Below are positions 17,454-26,433 of a DNA stretch of 64,000 nucleotides, in pieces; within the stretch, counting starts at the first letter, position 1; each line of letters begins with the position of its first letter. This DNA comes from Acinetobacter calcoaceticus ANC 3811. Its GTDB lineage: Bacteria; Pseudomonadota; Gammaproteobacteria; Pseudomonadales; Moraxellaceae. The notes beneath the pieces are model-generated. The model worked only from the letters and a program-made list of their open reading frames with translations. It did no database searches and had not been told where the DNA came from. The stretch lies in assembly GCF_000399665.1 (NCBI RefSeq), contig NZ_KB976986.1, positions 1,088,240-1,152,239 of the forward strand, written 5' to 3'. Both the position numbers and the translations under genes were made by a program.

Positions 17454-18875
17454 TTAAACAATACCCGTTACGGTAAAGACCGTAATCACCACAAATACCG
17501 CTAATGTTTTAATTACTGTGACCGCAAAAATATCTTTATACGACTGTTTGTGGGTTAAGCCTGTAACAGCGAGTAAAGTGATAACAGCACCATTATGCGG
17601 AAGCGTATCCATCCCCCCCGATGCCATCGCAACCACGCGGTGCATAACTTCTGGAGGAATACTCGCTACTAAAATCGCGGCGTTATAGTGTTCAGCCATC
17701 GCACTTAAAGCGATACTCATACCACCAGAAGCTGAACCGGTAATACCTGCTAAAACGGTTGTGGTCACCGCCCCATTCACTAAAGGATTTGTGAAGGTAC
17801 TGCTCATTGCATGACTAATCATGGCAAAGCCCGGTAATGATGCAATAATTGCACCGAAACCATACTCAGAGGCCGTATTCATCACGGCTAAAAGTGAGCC
17901 ACCAATACTGGCATTAATGCCTTCTTTAAAATTCGTCACGACACGTTGGTAATCAAACAAAATTGCAGAAATAATCCCGACAATAAGTGCAAGTCCAACC
18001 GCCCAGATCGCACCAGTTTTTGCTACATCTACGGTGTAGTCAGCTAAACCGACAGTGGCAAAATCAAAGCCATTTGGGTACCACTCTTTGATTGCTTTAG
18101 ACAAATATTTGTTCATTACTGCAACAAGAATAAGAGGTACAAACGCTAAAAACTGACGTGCAGTACTCCCATTATTTTGCCCAGTCATATCGGCTTCAAT
18201 TTCTTGAGACGGTGTATTGTCTACACCAAACCCTGAGAATCCTTCCCCCGCTTTTGCAGCAGCGCGGCGACGCCATTCTAAGTAGCTCAAACCCATGCAT
18301 AAAACAAAAATAGCGCCAATAATACCTAATAATGGTGCGGCATAAATATTGGTACCAAAGAATGTGGTTGGAATTACGTTTTGGATTTGTGGCGTACCTG
18401 GCAATGCATCCATGGTAAATGTAAATGCACCCAGCGCGATGGTTCCCGGGATTAAACGTTTTGGAATATTAGCTTGTCTAAATAGCTGGTTGGCAAAAGG
18501 ATAAATTGCAAATACAGCAACAAATAAACTTACACCACTGTAGGTTAAAATTGCACCTAAGAGTACAACGGTTAAAATTGCCTTTTTTGCTCCAATCCAT
18601 CTCACAATGGTCCGAGCTATAGACTCAGCAATTCCTGACATTTCAACGACTTTACCGAAAATTGCCCCGAGCAAAAATACAAGAAAGTAATCTTTAATGA
18701 AGTTCACCATTTTGGGCATGAAGACACCCGAATAAAACGGTAAAACATTGGCTGGGTTAATGAGTAAAACAGCAAGTAAGGCACAAATTGGTGCCATGAG
18801 AATGACGGAAAAGCCCTTGTAAGCTGTATACATCAACAGCCCAAGCGAAAGTAGAATTACAAATAATTCCCACAT
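17454..18875 (-). CDS. GntP-family permease, probable 3-hydroxybutyrate/organic acid importer
   Basis: Inner-membrane transporter of 473 residues with about 12-14 hydrophobic segments and the GntP/CitMHS-like sequence pattern (NFIKDYFLVFLLGAIFGKVVEMSG; GGMDTLPHNGAVITLL). The family transports gluconate and other hydroxy acids. Pairing with a 3-hydroxybutyrate dehydrogenase gene makes 3-hydroxybutyrate the most likely substrate. It is the first gene of the two-gene unit. Confidence 0.88.
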   Translation of the reverse strand: MWELFVILLSLGLLMYTAYKGFSVILMAPICALLAVLLINPANVLPFYSGVFMPKMVNFIKDYFLVFLLGAIFGKVVEMSGIAESIARTIVRWIGAKKAILTVVLLGAILTYSGVSLFVAVFAIYPFANQLFRQANIPKRLIPGTIALGAFTFTMDALPGTPQIQNVIPTTFFGTNIYAAPLLGIIGAIFVLCMGLSYLEWRRRAAAKAGEGFSGFGVDNTPSQEIEADMTGQNNGSTARQFLAFVPLILVAVMNKYLSKAIKEWYPNGFDFATVGLADYTVDVAKTGAIWAVGLALIVGIISAILFDYQRVVTNFKEGINASIGGSLLAVMNTASEYGFGAIIASLPGFAMISHAMSSTFTNPLVNGAVTTTVLAGITGSASGGMSIALSAMAEHYNAAILVASIPPEVMHRVVAMASGGMDTLPHNGAVITLLAVTGLTHKQSYKDIFAVTVIKTLAVFVVITVFTVTGIV

Positions 18876-19205
18876 ATATTCTTTCTCCCTAAAGAATAGA
18901 TATTAGGTTCAATAAAATTACCAAAAGATATTTAGGTTATCCCAAACCTAAAATGATAAAAATCACAGTATCTACGAGTGGTAATAGGTAAATGAGCTTA
19001 AAAATAAAATATCACTAAAATATTTAAAAACAATGCAATTTATTTAAATTTTAAAATATTAATAAAATACAAATACTTATGTTATTTAATTGGTAAAATC
19101 CAACTACTTAAAAATTATTATTGTTTTATAAAACTTATTAATTATTGAGTAAATTAAATTAATATCTTTATATTATTTAATAAAGACAATTAAATAATAT
19201 ATTTT
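18876..19205. promoter_or_regulatory. Promoter region of the permease gene with a TTTAGGTT palindrome
   Basis: Strongly AT-rich and without genes. An 8-bp inverted repeat TTTAGGTT (18931-18938) / AACCTAAA (18945-18952) with a 6-nt spacer lies about 60 nt upstream of the permease start. A further TTAGGTT copy lies close by at 18903. It looks like an operator rather than a terminator. The part beyond 19000 shows nothing recognisable. Confidence 0.4.
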
Positions 19206-19400
19206 TTAAAATAATTTAAGAAATATTATTTGATTTAATTTTCTCAGAAATATCAAATTAACATGTAAATAATTTATAAATATTGAAGTAGTAAAGCCAT
19301 GAATTCGCATATTATTGGATAGATATTGCAATTCCTCATCGATATCGACTAACTGCAAATTTAGGTTGAATATGTCACCATGCTTAAAAAAATTGCTCAT
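19206..19400 (-). CDS. Small hypothetical protein
   Basis: A possible 64-residue protein that I do not recognise. The start is supported by AGGA 8 nt before the ATG. The sequence begins MSNFFKHGDIFNLNLQL; the second half is rich in hydrophobic residues (IFINYLHVNLIFL) and may be a membrane segment. It lies in very AT-rich DNA at the edge of an accessory region and could be a remnant of a longer gene. Confidence 0.35.
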   Translation of the reverse strand: MSNFFKHGDIFNLNLQLVDIDEELQYLSNNMRIHGFTTSIFINYLHVNLIFLRKLNQIIFLKLF

Positions 19401-19475
19401 AACTGATTCCTGTAAAAATAAAAAAATCTCCAAAAGAGTGGTTTAAATAATTTAAAAAATCTAAATTTGTTAATA

Positions 19476-19997
19476 CTAATACCTTGGCTTATATCTCTTA
19501 TTGCCCCCACTGGTAATACAATAGTGTCCACCTCTTGGTCCCACGCAATAGTCAACTACGGCACAAGAACAATCAGTATCATAATATTTTTTAGATTTTT
19601 TACTTTCTAAATGATTAGATTGCGACTTTAAAGCCTGATAATTATGAGATTTAGATGTTCTCGTCTTTTGTTTAAAGCAATCTTCAGTTTCACACAAAAG
19701 TTTTTCGGAGATCCATTGAGGTGATGTCGAATTTAAAGAAATACGGACCCAGTTTCCTTTTTTTTCATAAATATCAACTTTCTCGCCACGTCCAAGTTTT
19801 GCAACAACATTACCGTTAGGTTTATCTCTAATATTAAGTGTATTGGTATTGATATATTTTGATTCTATAACCTCTTCAACTGAACTTTGTGCTTCCTCAT
19901 TGTTTGAGTTATTTCTTGAAGTATTGTCGTCACCTGAACCAAAAATTCCTAATACTATAATTCCTGCCGTACCCCAGCCTAAAGTTGATTTTTTCAT
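19476..19997 (-). CDS. SH3-domain protein with a hydrophobic N-terminus
   Basis: A 173-residue protein. Residues 7-20 are hydrophobic, probably an anchor or signal. A bacterial SH3 domain follows at about residues 48-97 (NTNTLNIRDKPNGNVVAKLGRGEKV, then NWVRISL). The C-terminal tail has four cysteines and a VGPRGGHYC...GNKRY motif seen in small envelope proteins. SH3b domains often bind peptidoglycan or other cell-wall ligands, so an envelope role is plausible. No neighbour clarifies the function. Confidence 0.65.
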   Translation of the reverse strand: MKKSTLGWGTAGIIVLGIFGSGDDNTSRNNSNNEEAQSSVEEVIESKYINTNTLNIRDKPNGNVVAKLGRGEKVDIYEKKGNWVRISLNSTSPQWISEKLLCETEDCFKQKTRTSKSHNYQALKSQSNHLESKKSKKYYDTDCSCAVVDYCVGPRGGHYCITSGGNKRYKPRY

Positions 19998-20091
19998 GTT
20001 TTACCTTTTATTTTATATTTTACTTACAGTAACAGAGTGTAAGAAAAAATGAAAATGTGCCATATAATCAATAGTATAATGGCAATAAATA

Positions 20092-20115
20092 TTAAACCGC
20101 CATAAGGCGGTTTAA
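20092..20115. terminator. GC-rich hairpin, probable terminator
   Basis: Perfect 10-bp stem TTAAACCGCC/GGCGGTTTAA with an ATAA loop. It lies between the SH3 gene and the upstream nuclease-like gene. T runs are short on both sides, so termination efficiency is uncertain. Confidence 0.5.
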
Positions 20116-20249
20116 ATTAAATATAGTTTGAGTTTAAATTTTCTCTAGTAAAGAATAGAAAAAACAGTGGTATAATTTTTAGATATTTCATACCCATATT
20201 AGTTAACCGTATATCCAATCATGGCAATATACTATTTTCATCAATAACT

Positions 20250-21410
20250 TTAAGCAGATGATCTTTTAAAATTATCATCATTCATACAATAGTCTAAACA
20301 ATCTTTGAGAATACCTACTGCTCTATAAATATATTCAGGCTTTTCTAAAAATACTTGTCCGTTTGCTTGAACCTCTAAGCCCGCTCTCACCAACTCATTT
20401 CGACGAGTATCATCTACAGGCACAATAAACTGAATAGTTGGTCTTTTACGGTTCACATCATATCTAAATAACCAACGGTTATTCTTTCCTTGATACAATA
20501 CTGAATAGTAACTTTCAGTATCTTTGCTTTCCAACTCTACCTCTGGAAATAACTCACCAATAATACGGAAAAGATCTTGCTCTTCCTTGGTGGTAATAAT
20601 TTTTTCATTGTCTGGATTAACAATGAAATCTTGTTCAACAATTTTTGTTGGTTCTTCATCTACAGTTTTTGGTTCTACTGGCTGAGCAGTAATAATAGTT
20701 GGTGATGATAAACCTTTGACTACAGTATCACTAATAGCCTGCTCTACGGCTTGTTTGACAAAAGGTTGTATTGACTCCAAAAACTTAGTATTTAATTGAC
20801 GAGGAATATTTGCTTGTTGAGCAACATAACGAACAAAATCAATATCGACTTCATTAATACTCTTCTTAATAACTGTTTTAAACTGCTGAATATACTGATT
20901 TTCTTCTGCAAAAAAACGTAGCTTTTCAGCATGAAAATTATCGTGTTTAAATTCTGCAAGCTGTACTAACTCTTCAGCCTTATTCTTCGTAAAATCTACA
21001 ACTAAAAATGGTTTTTCATCCATTACATTTGTATTAATTAGATCTGTAAAGAATCGCCATTCACGTCCATTTGTAATGGCACCAATAGTTACACCTAAAC
21101 TACTATTAAAATAGCGAGATAATTGTGGAGCATGATTAGTTAAATTTGCAGAATATGATTTTGCTTCAATAAACATGACAGGTTGTCCATTACAATATAA
21201 AGCATAGTCAACTCTCTCAGTCGCTTTTACACCAGGAAAATCAGCAGCAAACTCCGCCAGAACTTTTGTAGGATCGTATGGGCTAAAACCCAAAATATCT
21301 AATAGTGGTAAGATTAACGCCTGTTTAGTTGTTTCTTCCGTTGTACAATGTGTCCCTACACGTTTTACATGATCGATATGATTTTTAAGACTTGCTATAA
21401 AGTTATCCAT
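20250..21410 (-). CDS. Orphan HsdR N-terminal-like nuclease protein
   Basis: A 386-residue protein whose first 200 residues resemble the N-terminal PD-(D/E)XK nuclease domain of type I restriction subunit HsdR. The candidate catalytic residues are E26, D68 (ERVDYALY) and E82-x-K84 (FIEAKSY). There is no helicase motor, and no HsdM or HsdS gene is near. The C-terminal part (about 275-386) seems to be a second small domain ending in a predicted helix. It may be a stand-alone nuclease or a regulator of DNA damage or defence. Function is unknown; the fold call is moderately sure. Confidence 0.68.
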   Translation of the reverse strand: MDNFIASLKNHIDHVKRVGTHCTTEETTKQALILPLLDILGFSPYDPTKVLAEFAADFPGVKATERVDYALYCNGQPVMFIEAKSYSANLTNHAPQLSRYFNSSLGVTIGAITNGREWRFFTDLINTNVMDEKPFLVVDFTKNKAEELVQLAEFKHDNFHAEKLRFFAEENQYIQQFKTVIKKSINEVDIDFVRYVAQQANIPRQLNTKFLESIQPFVKQAVEQAISDTVVKGLSSPTIITAQPVEPKTVDEEPTKIVEQDFIVNPDNEKIITTKEEQDLFRIIGELFPEVELESKDTESYYSVLYQGKNNRWLFRYDVNRKRPTIQFIVPVDDTRRNELVRAGLEVQANGQVFLEKPEYIYRAVGILKDCLDYCMNDDNFKRSSA

Positions 21411-21543
21411 TATTTTCCCTAATCGTTGTTATGTAAGTTATTCATCCATATTAACCAATATGTTTCATTTTTCAACAATTAAACAACACTATTTATAAAT
21501 TAACTATTTACCAAATTTAATGAAGAAATAAAATTATTGATCT

Positions 21544-21566
21544 AAAAAAGCCCTCTCAGAGGGCTT
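21544..21566 (-). terminator. Terminator of the BLUF gene
   Basis: Stem AAGCCCTC/GAGGGCTT with a TCA loop. On the minus strand it is followed by six T residues. It lies 30 nt after the stop of the BLUF protein gene. Confidence 0.85.
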
Positions 21567-21595
21567 ATATTTTTAATTAGAAAAAATTACTCTGA

Positions 21596-22039
21596 TTAAA
21601 TTTGATATTGATCAGCTTTAAGATTTGGTTGATCCACAAGCAATTCAATAAAAGATGGAATTGAGGTAGTGTTAAGCAAATACGGGTTAAACTCATCGAC
21701 ATGATGATGAAAAAAGAAATCTTTTATTTTTGTATTTATAGGAGCAAATTTCATACTCCAATGCTTAAATAACCGCTGCTCGGACAGTTCCGAAAAGATG
21801 ATTTCGCAGTTCTGATGTCTTGAATCTCTCAAAATTGAATTATAAAACAGTGATTCAACCTGTTCTTTCTCACCTTCTAAGTACTGCAAGAAATACCCAT
21901 TACCATAGTAAAGTACTCCCGTAATATCATTATAAGAGTTGAATTTGACTGCTTCTGTGAGGATATCAATTAGATCTTGTTTTACTTGACTATGTTCACT
22001 ATTGGTTTTACTTGCATACATAAAGCCTATTAAACTCAT
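21596..22039 (-). CDS. BLUF-domain blue-light photoreceptor
   Basis: A 147-residue protein made of a single BLUF domain that binds FAD and senses blue light. Key residues are visible: Y8, N34, Q52 (in GYFLQYLEGE), W94 and M96 (HWSMKF). About 50 residues follow the core, as in the short BLUF protein BlsA of A. baumannii. No output domain is present, so it must act through a protein partner. It differs from BlsA in sequence as I remember it, so it is probably a paralogue. The ATG at 22039 fits the domain start. It is transcribed alone. Confidence 0.88.
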   Translation of the reverse strand: MSLIGFMYASKTNSEHSQVKQDLIDILTEAVKFNSYNDITGVLYYGNGYFLQYLEGEKEQVESLFYNSILRDSRHQNCEIIFSELSEQRLFKHWSMKFAPINTKIKDFFFHHHVDEFNPYLLNTTSIPSFIELLVDQPNLKADQYQI

Positions 22040-22269
22040 AGCGATAACTCGAAGATAGATGTCAATTCGGCATTCTGACATCTACCATCCACGCTTACAA
22101 CCTGACCTAATTAAAACCTTGTATTTCAAAAGTAAAGATTATTATCATTTTGAAAATGACAAACTTTAACAACTAGAAATCTTTTGTAAATTAATACCAA
22201 CTTAACAAGCTAACGAGAAAATATTAATTTCAGTAGAATTAAGAATTGTTTTTAATTTGTGGATGTCTA

Positions 22270-22533
22270 ATGGAGAACCATGAAATTACTCTTCAGGACG
22301 AACATCATAAACAACTTAAGATTGTCAAAGTTCAGGATGTCCGTTTTGATGTAAATATACTTAACAATAGTTACCAATGGTTATGGGTATTTGATCATAG
22401 TTCAGAGTTTTTCCCATTTGAGCTATGGGATCAGCTCGACAATGCAACCGTTCATCAAAAGATAAAGCTCGATAATCAAGTTTTTAAAATTATCAAGATT
22501 TTGACAAAGAAAACTAAAGTCAGGCCTTCATAA
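22270..22533 (+). CDS. Small hypothetical protein
   Basis: An 87-residue soluble protein that I do not recognise. It starts MENHEITLQDEHHKQLKIVKVQDV and has a mixed charged/aromatic composition (SYQWLWVFDHSSEFFPFELWDQ). There is no signal peptide. It sits alone, divergent from the BLUF gene, which suggests possible co-regulation but nothing more. Confidence 0.45.
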   Translation: MENHEITLQDEHHKQLKIVKVQDVRFDVNILNNSYQWLWVFDHSSEFFPFELWDQLDNATVHQKIKLDNQVFKIIKILTKKTKVRPS

Positions 22534-22666
22534 CATATAGCTGTACGAATAAGATAAAAGCTTAGGAAATGGTTATTCCTTAAAGTTTTTAAATCACTAC
22601 TGGATTAGCAAGCCAACCATATAGAAATTGTTCTTGGTAATGAATTTGTTGATTTTCGTAAGTTAT

Positions 22667-22694
22667 AAAAAAACCACTCAATGAGTGGATTTTT
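22667..22694 (-). terminator. Terminator of the small secreted protein gene
   Basis: Stem CCACTC/GAGTGG with an AAT loop. On the minus strand it ends in seven T residues, 16 nt after the stop codon. Confidence 0.8.
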
Positions 22695-22710
22695 CAATTA
22701 ATTTTTGAGA

Positions 22711-23049
22711 CTAAAGAGCCTCTATGACAATATATTTTCCTTCATAGAAGACACCATCAGTACTTGTTTCTTTTAATTTGCAATAAATTGCAATCGGATG
22801 TGTTAGTTTTCTATTTTCTTCACTAGGAATATGAGTAATCCCAGATAAAAAATTTGAATTATCATTTTCTAAACTCCACGGAGTACCTTTGTCTTTATGC
22901 CATTTGCTATTTGGGTATTTAGAATCTAACCATGCAATACACTGCTTCATAGTTGAGAATTTTTTTGTTTCCTCTTTTTCAATTTTTGATGCTGCACTTA
23001 CCGAAGCTCCAAACGTTAAGAATAAAGCTCCAATTAAAGTTTTCCTCAT
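22711..23049 (-). CDS. Small secreted hypothetical protein
   Basis: A 112-residue protein with a clear signal peptide (MRKTLIGALFLTFGASVSAAS, cleavage near residue 20). The mature part has two cysteines (CIAWLD and YCKLK) that could form a disulfide in the periplasm. It is followed by its own terminator. I do not recognise the family. Confidence 0.6.
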   Translation of the reverse strand: MRKTLIGALFLTFGASVSAASKIEKEETKKFSTMKQCIAWLDSKYPNSKWHKDKGTPWSLENDNSNFLSGITHIPSEENRKLTHPIAIYCKLKETSTDGVFYEGKYIVIEAL

Positions 23050-23119
23050 GAAATTACCCTTTATTATTAATAATTAAAATTTAAGAGCTTAAGATATAAA
23101 AAAACCACTGTTAGATGGA

Positions 23120-23251
23120 TTAATTTTTAGGAAGAGTTTTGTTAATTTCACTGCTGGCAGTTTCTTGAGGTTTTAATAAGTTGAAACTTTCATAGTTAGC
23201 TAAAATACAAAAAAGAAGAGCGGCTAGCAAAATTAGGGTTATCTTATTCAT
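23120..23251 (-). CDS. Very small membrane or secreted peptide
   Basis: A possible 43-residue product beginning MNKITLILLAALLFCILANYE: one hydrophobic segment or signal, then a polar tail. AAAGG lies about 10 nt before the ATG. It lies between two other small secreted protein genes on the same strand. The support is only the start context and the hydrophobic N-terminus. Confidence 0.35.
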   Translation of the reverse strand: MNKITLILLAALLFCILANYESFNLLKPQETASSEINKTLPKN

Positions 23252-23500
23252 TTCATTTTACCTTTGAGATTTTATTTTTTTAATCCAGCAATGGTACATG
23301 AAAATACTATCTGTACCTTAATTGTTAAGAATCTACCACAATTTATTACAAAAGATGTTTGTAAGACTTAATTACCTTTTCTAGATCTTTTAATAGCAAT
23401 ACACCTTAAGGATCAACAACAATGGCCGGACAGGATTTTTATGCCAACTTTATTTTCCTCAAGGCAATAAAAACCATTGTGGGATTATGAAGGTCATTAT

Positions 23501-23908
23501 CTATATTTCTTTGGCGCACTTTAATGAAGCGGCCTTTAAGTCATTATCAGCTTTGTAGACCATATTTGAATTAGAGGCACTTAAAGTTATTCTAGCTTCG
23601 AGTAGATCTTTGTTCAGAAGCTTCACTTCTAGAGTCATACCATTTTCAATGTAGATCATATTATTTGCATACTTAACTTTGTTGAATACAACATGTCCAC
23701 TCGTATCATCACAAAGTATTCCATTGCCATCTGAATCAAGTTTTATGGTTGATATGCTTGGCCCGATCGAAATCGTCCATATACCGGACACGGAAGGTGT
23801 TGAAGGCTGCACTTCACTAAATTTATTATTAGCCATTTGAGTAGTTGGGCTTACACACCCACTCAATATAAGTGGTACTACCACTAAGCCAAGCATAGTT
23901 TTATTCAT
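23501..23908 (-). CDS. Small lipoprotein
   Basis: A 135-residue lipoprotein. The signal peptide ends in the lipobox LSGC (lipidated C18). The mature part, starting around GIWTISIGPSISTIKL, has a short beta-rich pattern with two cysteines, C75-like in ILCDD and one near the C-terminus (SLKCAKEI). It resembles small Acinetobacter-specific lipoproteins, and its function is unknown. Confidence 0.65.
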   Translation of the reverse strand: MNKTMLGLVVVPLILSGCVSPTTQMANNKFSEVQPSTPSVSGIWTISIGPSISTIKLDSDGNGILCDDTSGHVVFNKVKYANNMIYIENGMTLEVKLLNKDLLEARITLSASNSNMVYKADNDLKAASLKCAKEI

Positions 23909-24094
23909 TAATTTTACCCTTACACAATTTCATTTATCTTTTAAATTAAGTTTTAAAGAATTTAAAATTCACAAATATTTTAATTGAATTACTAATAGCT
24001 TTATATTGAGATATAGTTTTTTGATACACATCATTTATTTAATCATGGTTATTCAATAGAATATCAATGTGAAATCTTGATAAGAAAACAAAAT

Positions 24095-24484
24095 ATGATG
24101 TGGATTAAATTTATATTGTACCCTCTGGGCATGTTTGTACTGTGGCAAATCATTTTCATTATCGAACAGCTTTCTTTAGAATTTTTAAATGCACCACAAA
24201 TACTTGTAGCTATAATTGCACTGATCATAAATTGCGGTATGCAAATTCTGATTGGTTATAAAGTTCCTCAATTAGCACCAAAATATAAGTTTGTAGCGAG
24301 TATTACATACATCATTTTATTCACTTTTTTAGTAGCAATTTATTCAACAACTATTTTATTACAAGGCTTAAAAGTTGCCCCTCAAGCAATTTGGCTAGGT
24401 TATTTATTTTTCCATGTGGTTGGAATGGCTCTATATTTTGCAAACAACACGGATGAATTCTGCTGGGAAAATTTACTAAAGTAG
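24095..24484 (+). CDS. Small membrane protein
   Basis: A 129-residue hydrophobic protein with about four membrane segments (FILYPLGMFVLWQIIFII; LVAIIALIINCGMQILI; ITYIILFTFLVAIYS; WLGYLFFHVVGMALYF). The Shine-Dalgarno is weak, and the start is the first ATG of the frame. I do not recognise the family. It is the last gene of the accessory stretch before the LysR regulator of the CoA-transferase operon. Confidence 0.5.
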   Translation: MMWIKFILYPLGMFVLWQIIFIIEQLSLEFLNAPQILVAIIALIINCGMQILIGYKVPQLAPKYKFVASITYIILFTFLVAIYSTTILLQGLKVAPQAIWLGYLFFHVVGMALYFANNTDEFCWENLLK

Positions 24485-24600
24485 TTCAGCACACTGTTCT
24501 CTACTTTCTTTTTCATAATTTTTTGTCAAAAAACATCATATTAGACAAATTTTCGTATAAATTACCCTTCTAGGTGAGCTGAGCAATCTAAAGGAATGAA

Positions 24601-25482
24601 ATGACGCTTAAACAATTAAAAGCTTTTTTAGCTCTTGCGCGTACACTCAACTATGCCAATGCATCTTTAGAGCTACATCTAAGCCAATCTGCTTTAAGCC
24701 TCACCATCAAAAGCCTAGAAGAAGAATTAGGCGGTAAATTGTTTAACCGTAATACACGTCGTGTTGAGCTTACCCAAGAAGGTAAATCCCTCATTCCCTA
24801 TGCTAAAAAATTACTCGCCAATTGGGATGAAATGGAAAACGATGTCAAACAACGTTTTAAGCTCAATCGTGGAACCTTAAGTATCGCCTCAATGCCCTTT
24901 GTGACTCATGCAATTCTACCAGAGGTGATTCATCAATTTTTAGCACTTCACCCCAATCTGAACTTTTCCATTCAAGATATTCCAAATGAGACCATTATAG
25001 AAAAAGTACAAGACGGTATTTTTGAACTTGGTATCTGCTTTGAACCTGATCTCACTGAAGGCTTAGAGTTCAAGCCACTGTTCGAAGAAGATTTCTTAGC
25101 TCTATTACCTAAGACTCACCCACTCGCTCAATCGTCCTCTATTACATGGCATGAGCTTTGTTCAAATCCATTCGTAACCTTACAAAAACCTTCAATTGTT
25201 CGTTATTTAGTTGAGCAAAATTGTTTGCGAAATAATATAACGCTCGATTTAAAAGTTGAATGTCATCAAATTTCATCGCTTTCAAGTTTTGTGGCTTATG
25301 GAATTGGAGTAAGTGCTATTCCTAGACACTTTGCTAAACACATTGATAAAGAACATAATGTGTTGATTGAATTAAAAGACGAAACTATTCATAAGACAGT
25401 GGGAATTGTTTATAAAAAGAACTTTGAAATTTCAAATATTTCTACTCAATTTATTGAGGCTCTGGTTCAATATAAATTTTAA
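24601..25482 (+). CDS. LysR-family regulator, probable regulator of the acetoacetate operon
   Basis: A 293-residue LysR-type regulator. The N-terminal winged helix (residues 1-60) has the motif ANASLELHLSQSALSLTIKSLEEELG, and a periplasmic-binding-like effector domain starts near residue 90. AAGGA precedes the ATG. It is encoded 245 nt upstream of the CoA-transferase genes in the same direction, so control of that operon in response to a ketone-body metabolite is likely but unproven. Confidence 0.88.
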   Translation: MTLKQLKAFLALARTLNYANASLELHLSQSALSLTIKSLEEELGGKLFNRNTRRVELTQEGKSLIPYAKKLLANWDEMENDVKQRFKLNRGTLSIASMPFVTHAILPEVIHQFLALHPNLNFSIQDIPNETIIEKVQDGIFELGICFEPDLTEGLEFKPLFEEDFLALLPKTHPLAQSSSITWHELCSNPFVTLQKPSIVRYLVEQNCLRNNITLDLKVECHQISSLSSFVAYGIGVSAIPRHFAKHIDKEHNVLIELKDETIHKTVGIVYKKNFEISNISTQFIEALVQYKF

Positions 25483-25727
25483 AAAATTAAAGACTGCATT
25501 TTAGGGTGAGCTACGCGCACGTTTAAGCTAAATTTATTAATTTATATAATTTTCAATATCTTAAAGAAAATTATTAAAGGTTTTAGCGTTCAATACCTCT
25601 GTTTTTTTGTTGTTAATTTGATAGCATTCATTGACTATACTCATTAATCCTTTAAAAAAATTAACTTCTATAACACAAATTGAAATGCTAAAACTAAGCT
25701 TACTAAGGGATATAGGATAACAATAGA

Positions 25728-26432
25728 ATGAATAAAGTTTATGCCAATGCAGAGGCAGCACTGAAAGACGTTATTGCAGATAATCAAACACTTGCCGTTG
25801 GCGGTTTTGGTTTATGCGGAATTCCGGAAAAATTGATTGTTGCAGTTAAGCAAAGTGGCGTGACTGGTCTTACTTGTATTTCAAATAACGCTGGTGTTGA
25901 TGATTTTGGTTTAGGTATTTTGCTTCAAACCAAACAGATTAAAAAAATGATTTCTTCATATGTCGGTGAAAATAAAGAGTTTGAGCGCCAATATTTAAAT
26001 GGTGAGCTTGATGTAGAACTTACACCACAAGGTACCTTGGCTGAAAAGTTGCGTGCTGGTGGTGCTGGAATTCCCGCGTTTTATACTCAAACTGGTGTAG
26101 GTACACTCATTGCTGAAGGTAAAGAAGAACGCACCTTTAAGGGCAAAAACTACATTTTAGAAGAATCATTAACTGCGGATATCGCGCTTGTTAAAGCATA
26201 TAAGGCAGACAAAGCAGGTAATTTGGTATTCCGTAAAACTGCTCAGAACTTTAACCCTGAATGTGCGATGGCTGGAAAAATTACAATCGCAGAAGTTGAA
26301 CAGGTTGTTGAAATTGGTGAATTGGATCCGGATGAAATCCATTTAGCGGGTATTTATGTAAACCGTATTGTACTGAATGCATCACCTGAAAAACGCATTG
26401 AGCATAAAACTTTAAGCACGGAGGCAGTATAA
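25728..26432 (+). CDS. scoA: 3-oxoacid CoA-transferase subunit A
   Basis: Alpha subunit of succinyl-CoA (or acetyl-CoA):acetoacetate CoA-transferase, 234 residues. The N-terminal [10 protein letters not shown] and the segments [13 protein letters not shown] and GAGIPAFYT are the family signatures. It starts 10 nt after AGGA. The gene ends 1 nt before subunit B. With AtoE and thiolase downstream it converts imported acetoacetate to acetoacetyl-CoA. An AtoD-type name would be equally justified. Confidence 0.92.
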   Translation: MNKVYANAEAALKDVIADNQTLAVGGFGLCGIPEKLIVAVKQSGVTGLTCISNNAGVDDFGLGILLQTKQIKKMISSYVGENKEFERQYLNGELDVELTPQGTLAEKLRAGGAGIPAFYTQTGVGTLIAEGKEERTFKGKNYILEESLTADIALVKAYKADKAGNLVFRKTAQNFNPECAMAGKITIAEVEQVVEIGELDPDEIHLAGIYVNRIVLNASPEKRIEHKTLSTEAV

Positions 26433-26433
26433 A

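Noticed and set aside
25561-25761. Small reading frame in the spacer before scoA
   Set aside because: It overlaps the promoter and start of scoA, has no ribosome site and no recognisable sequence.
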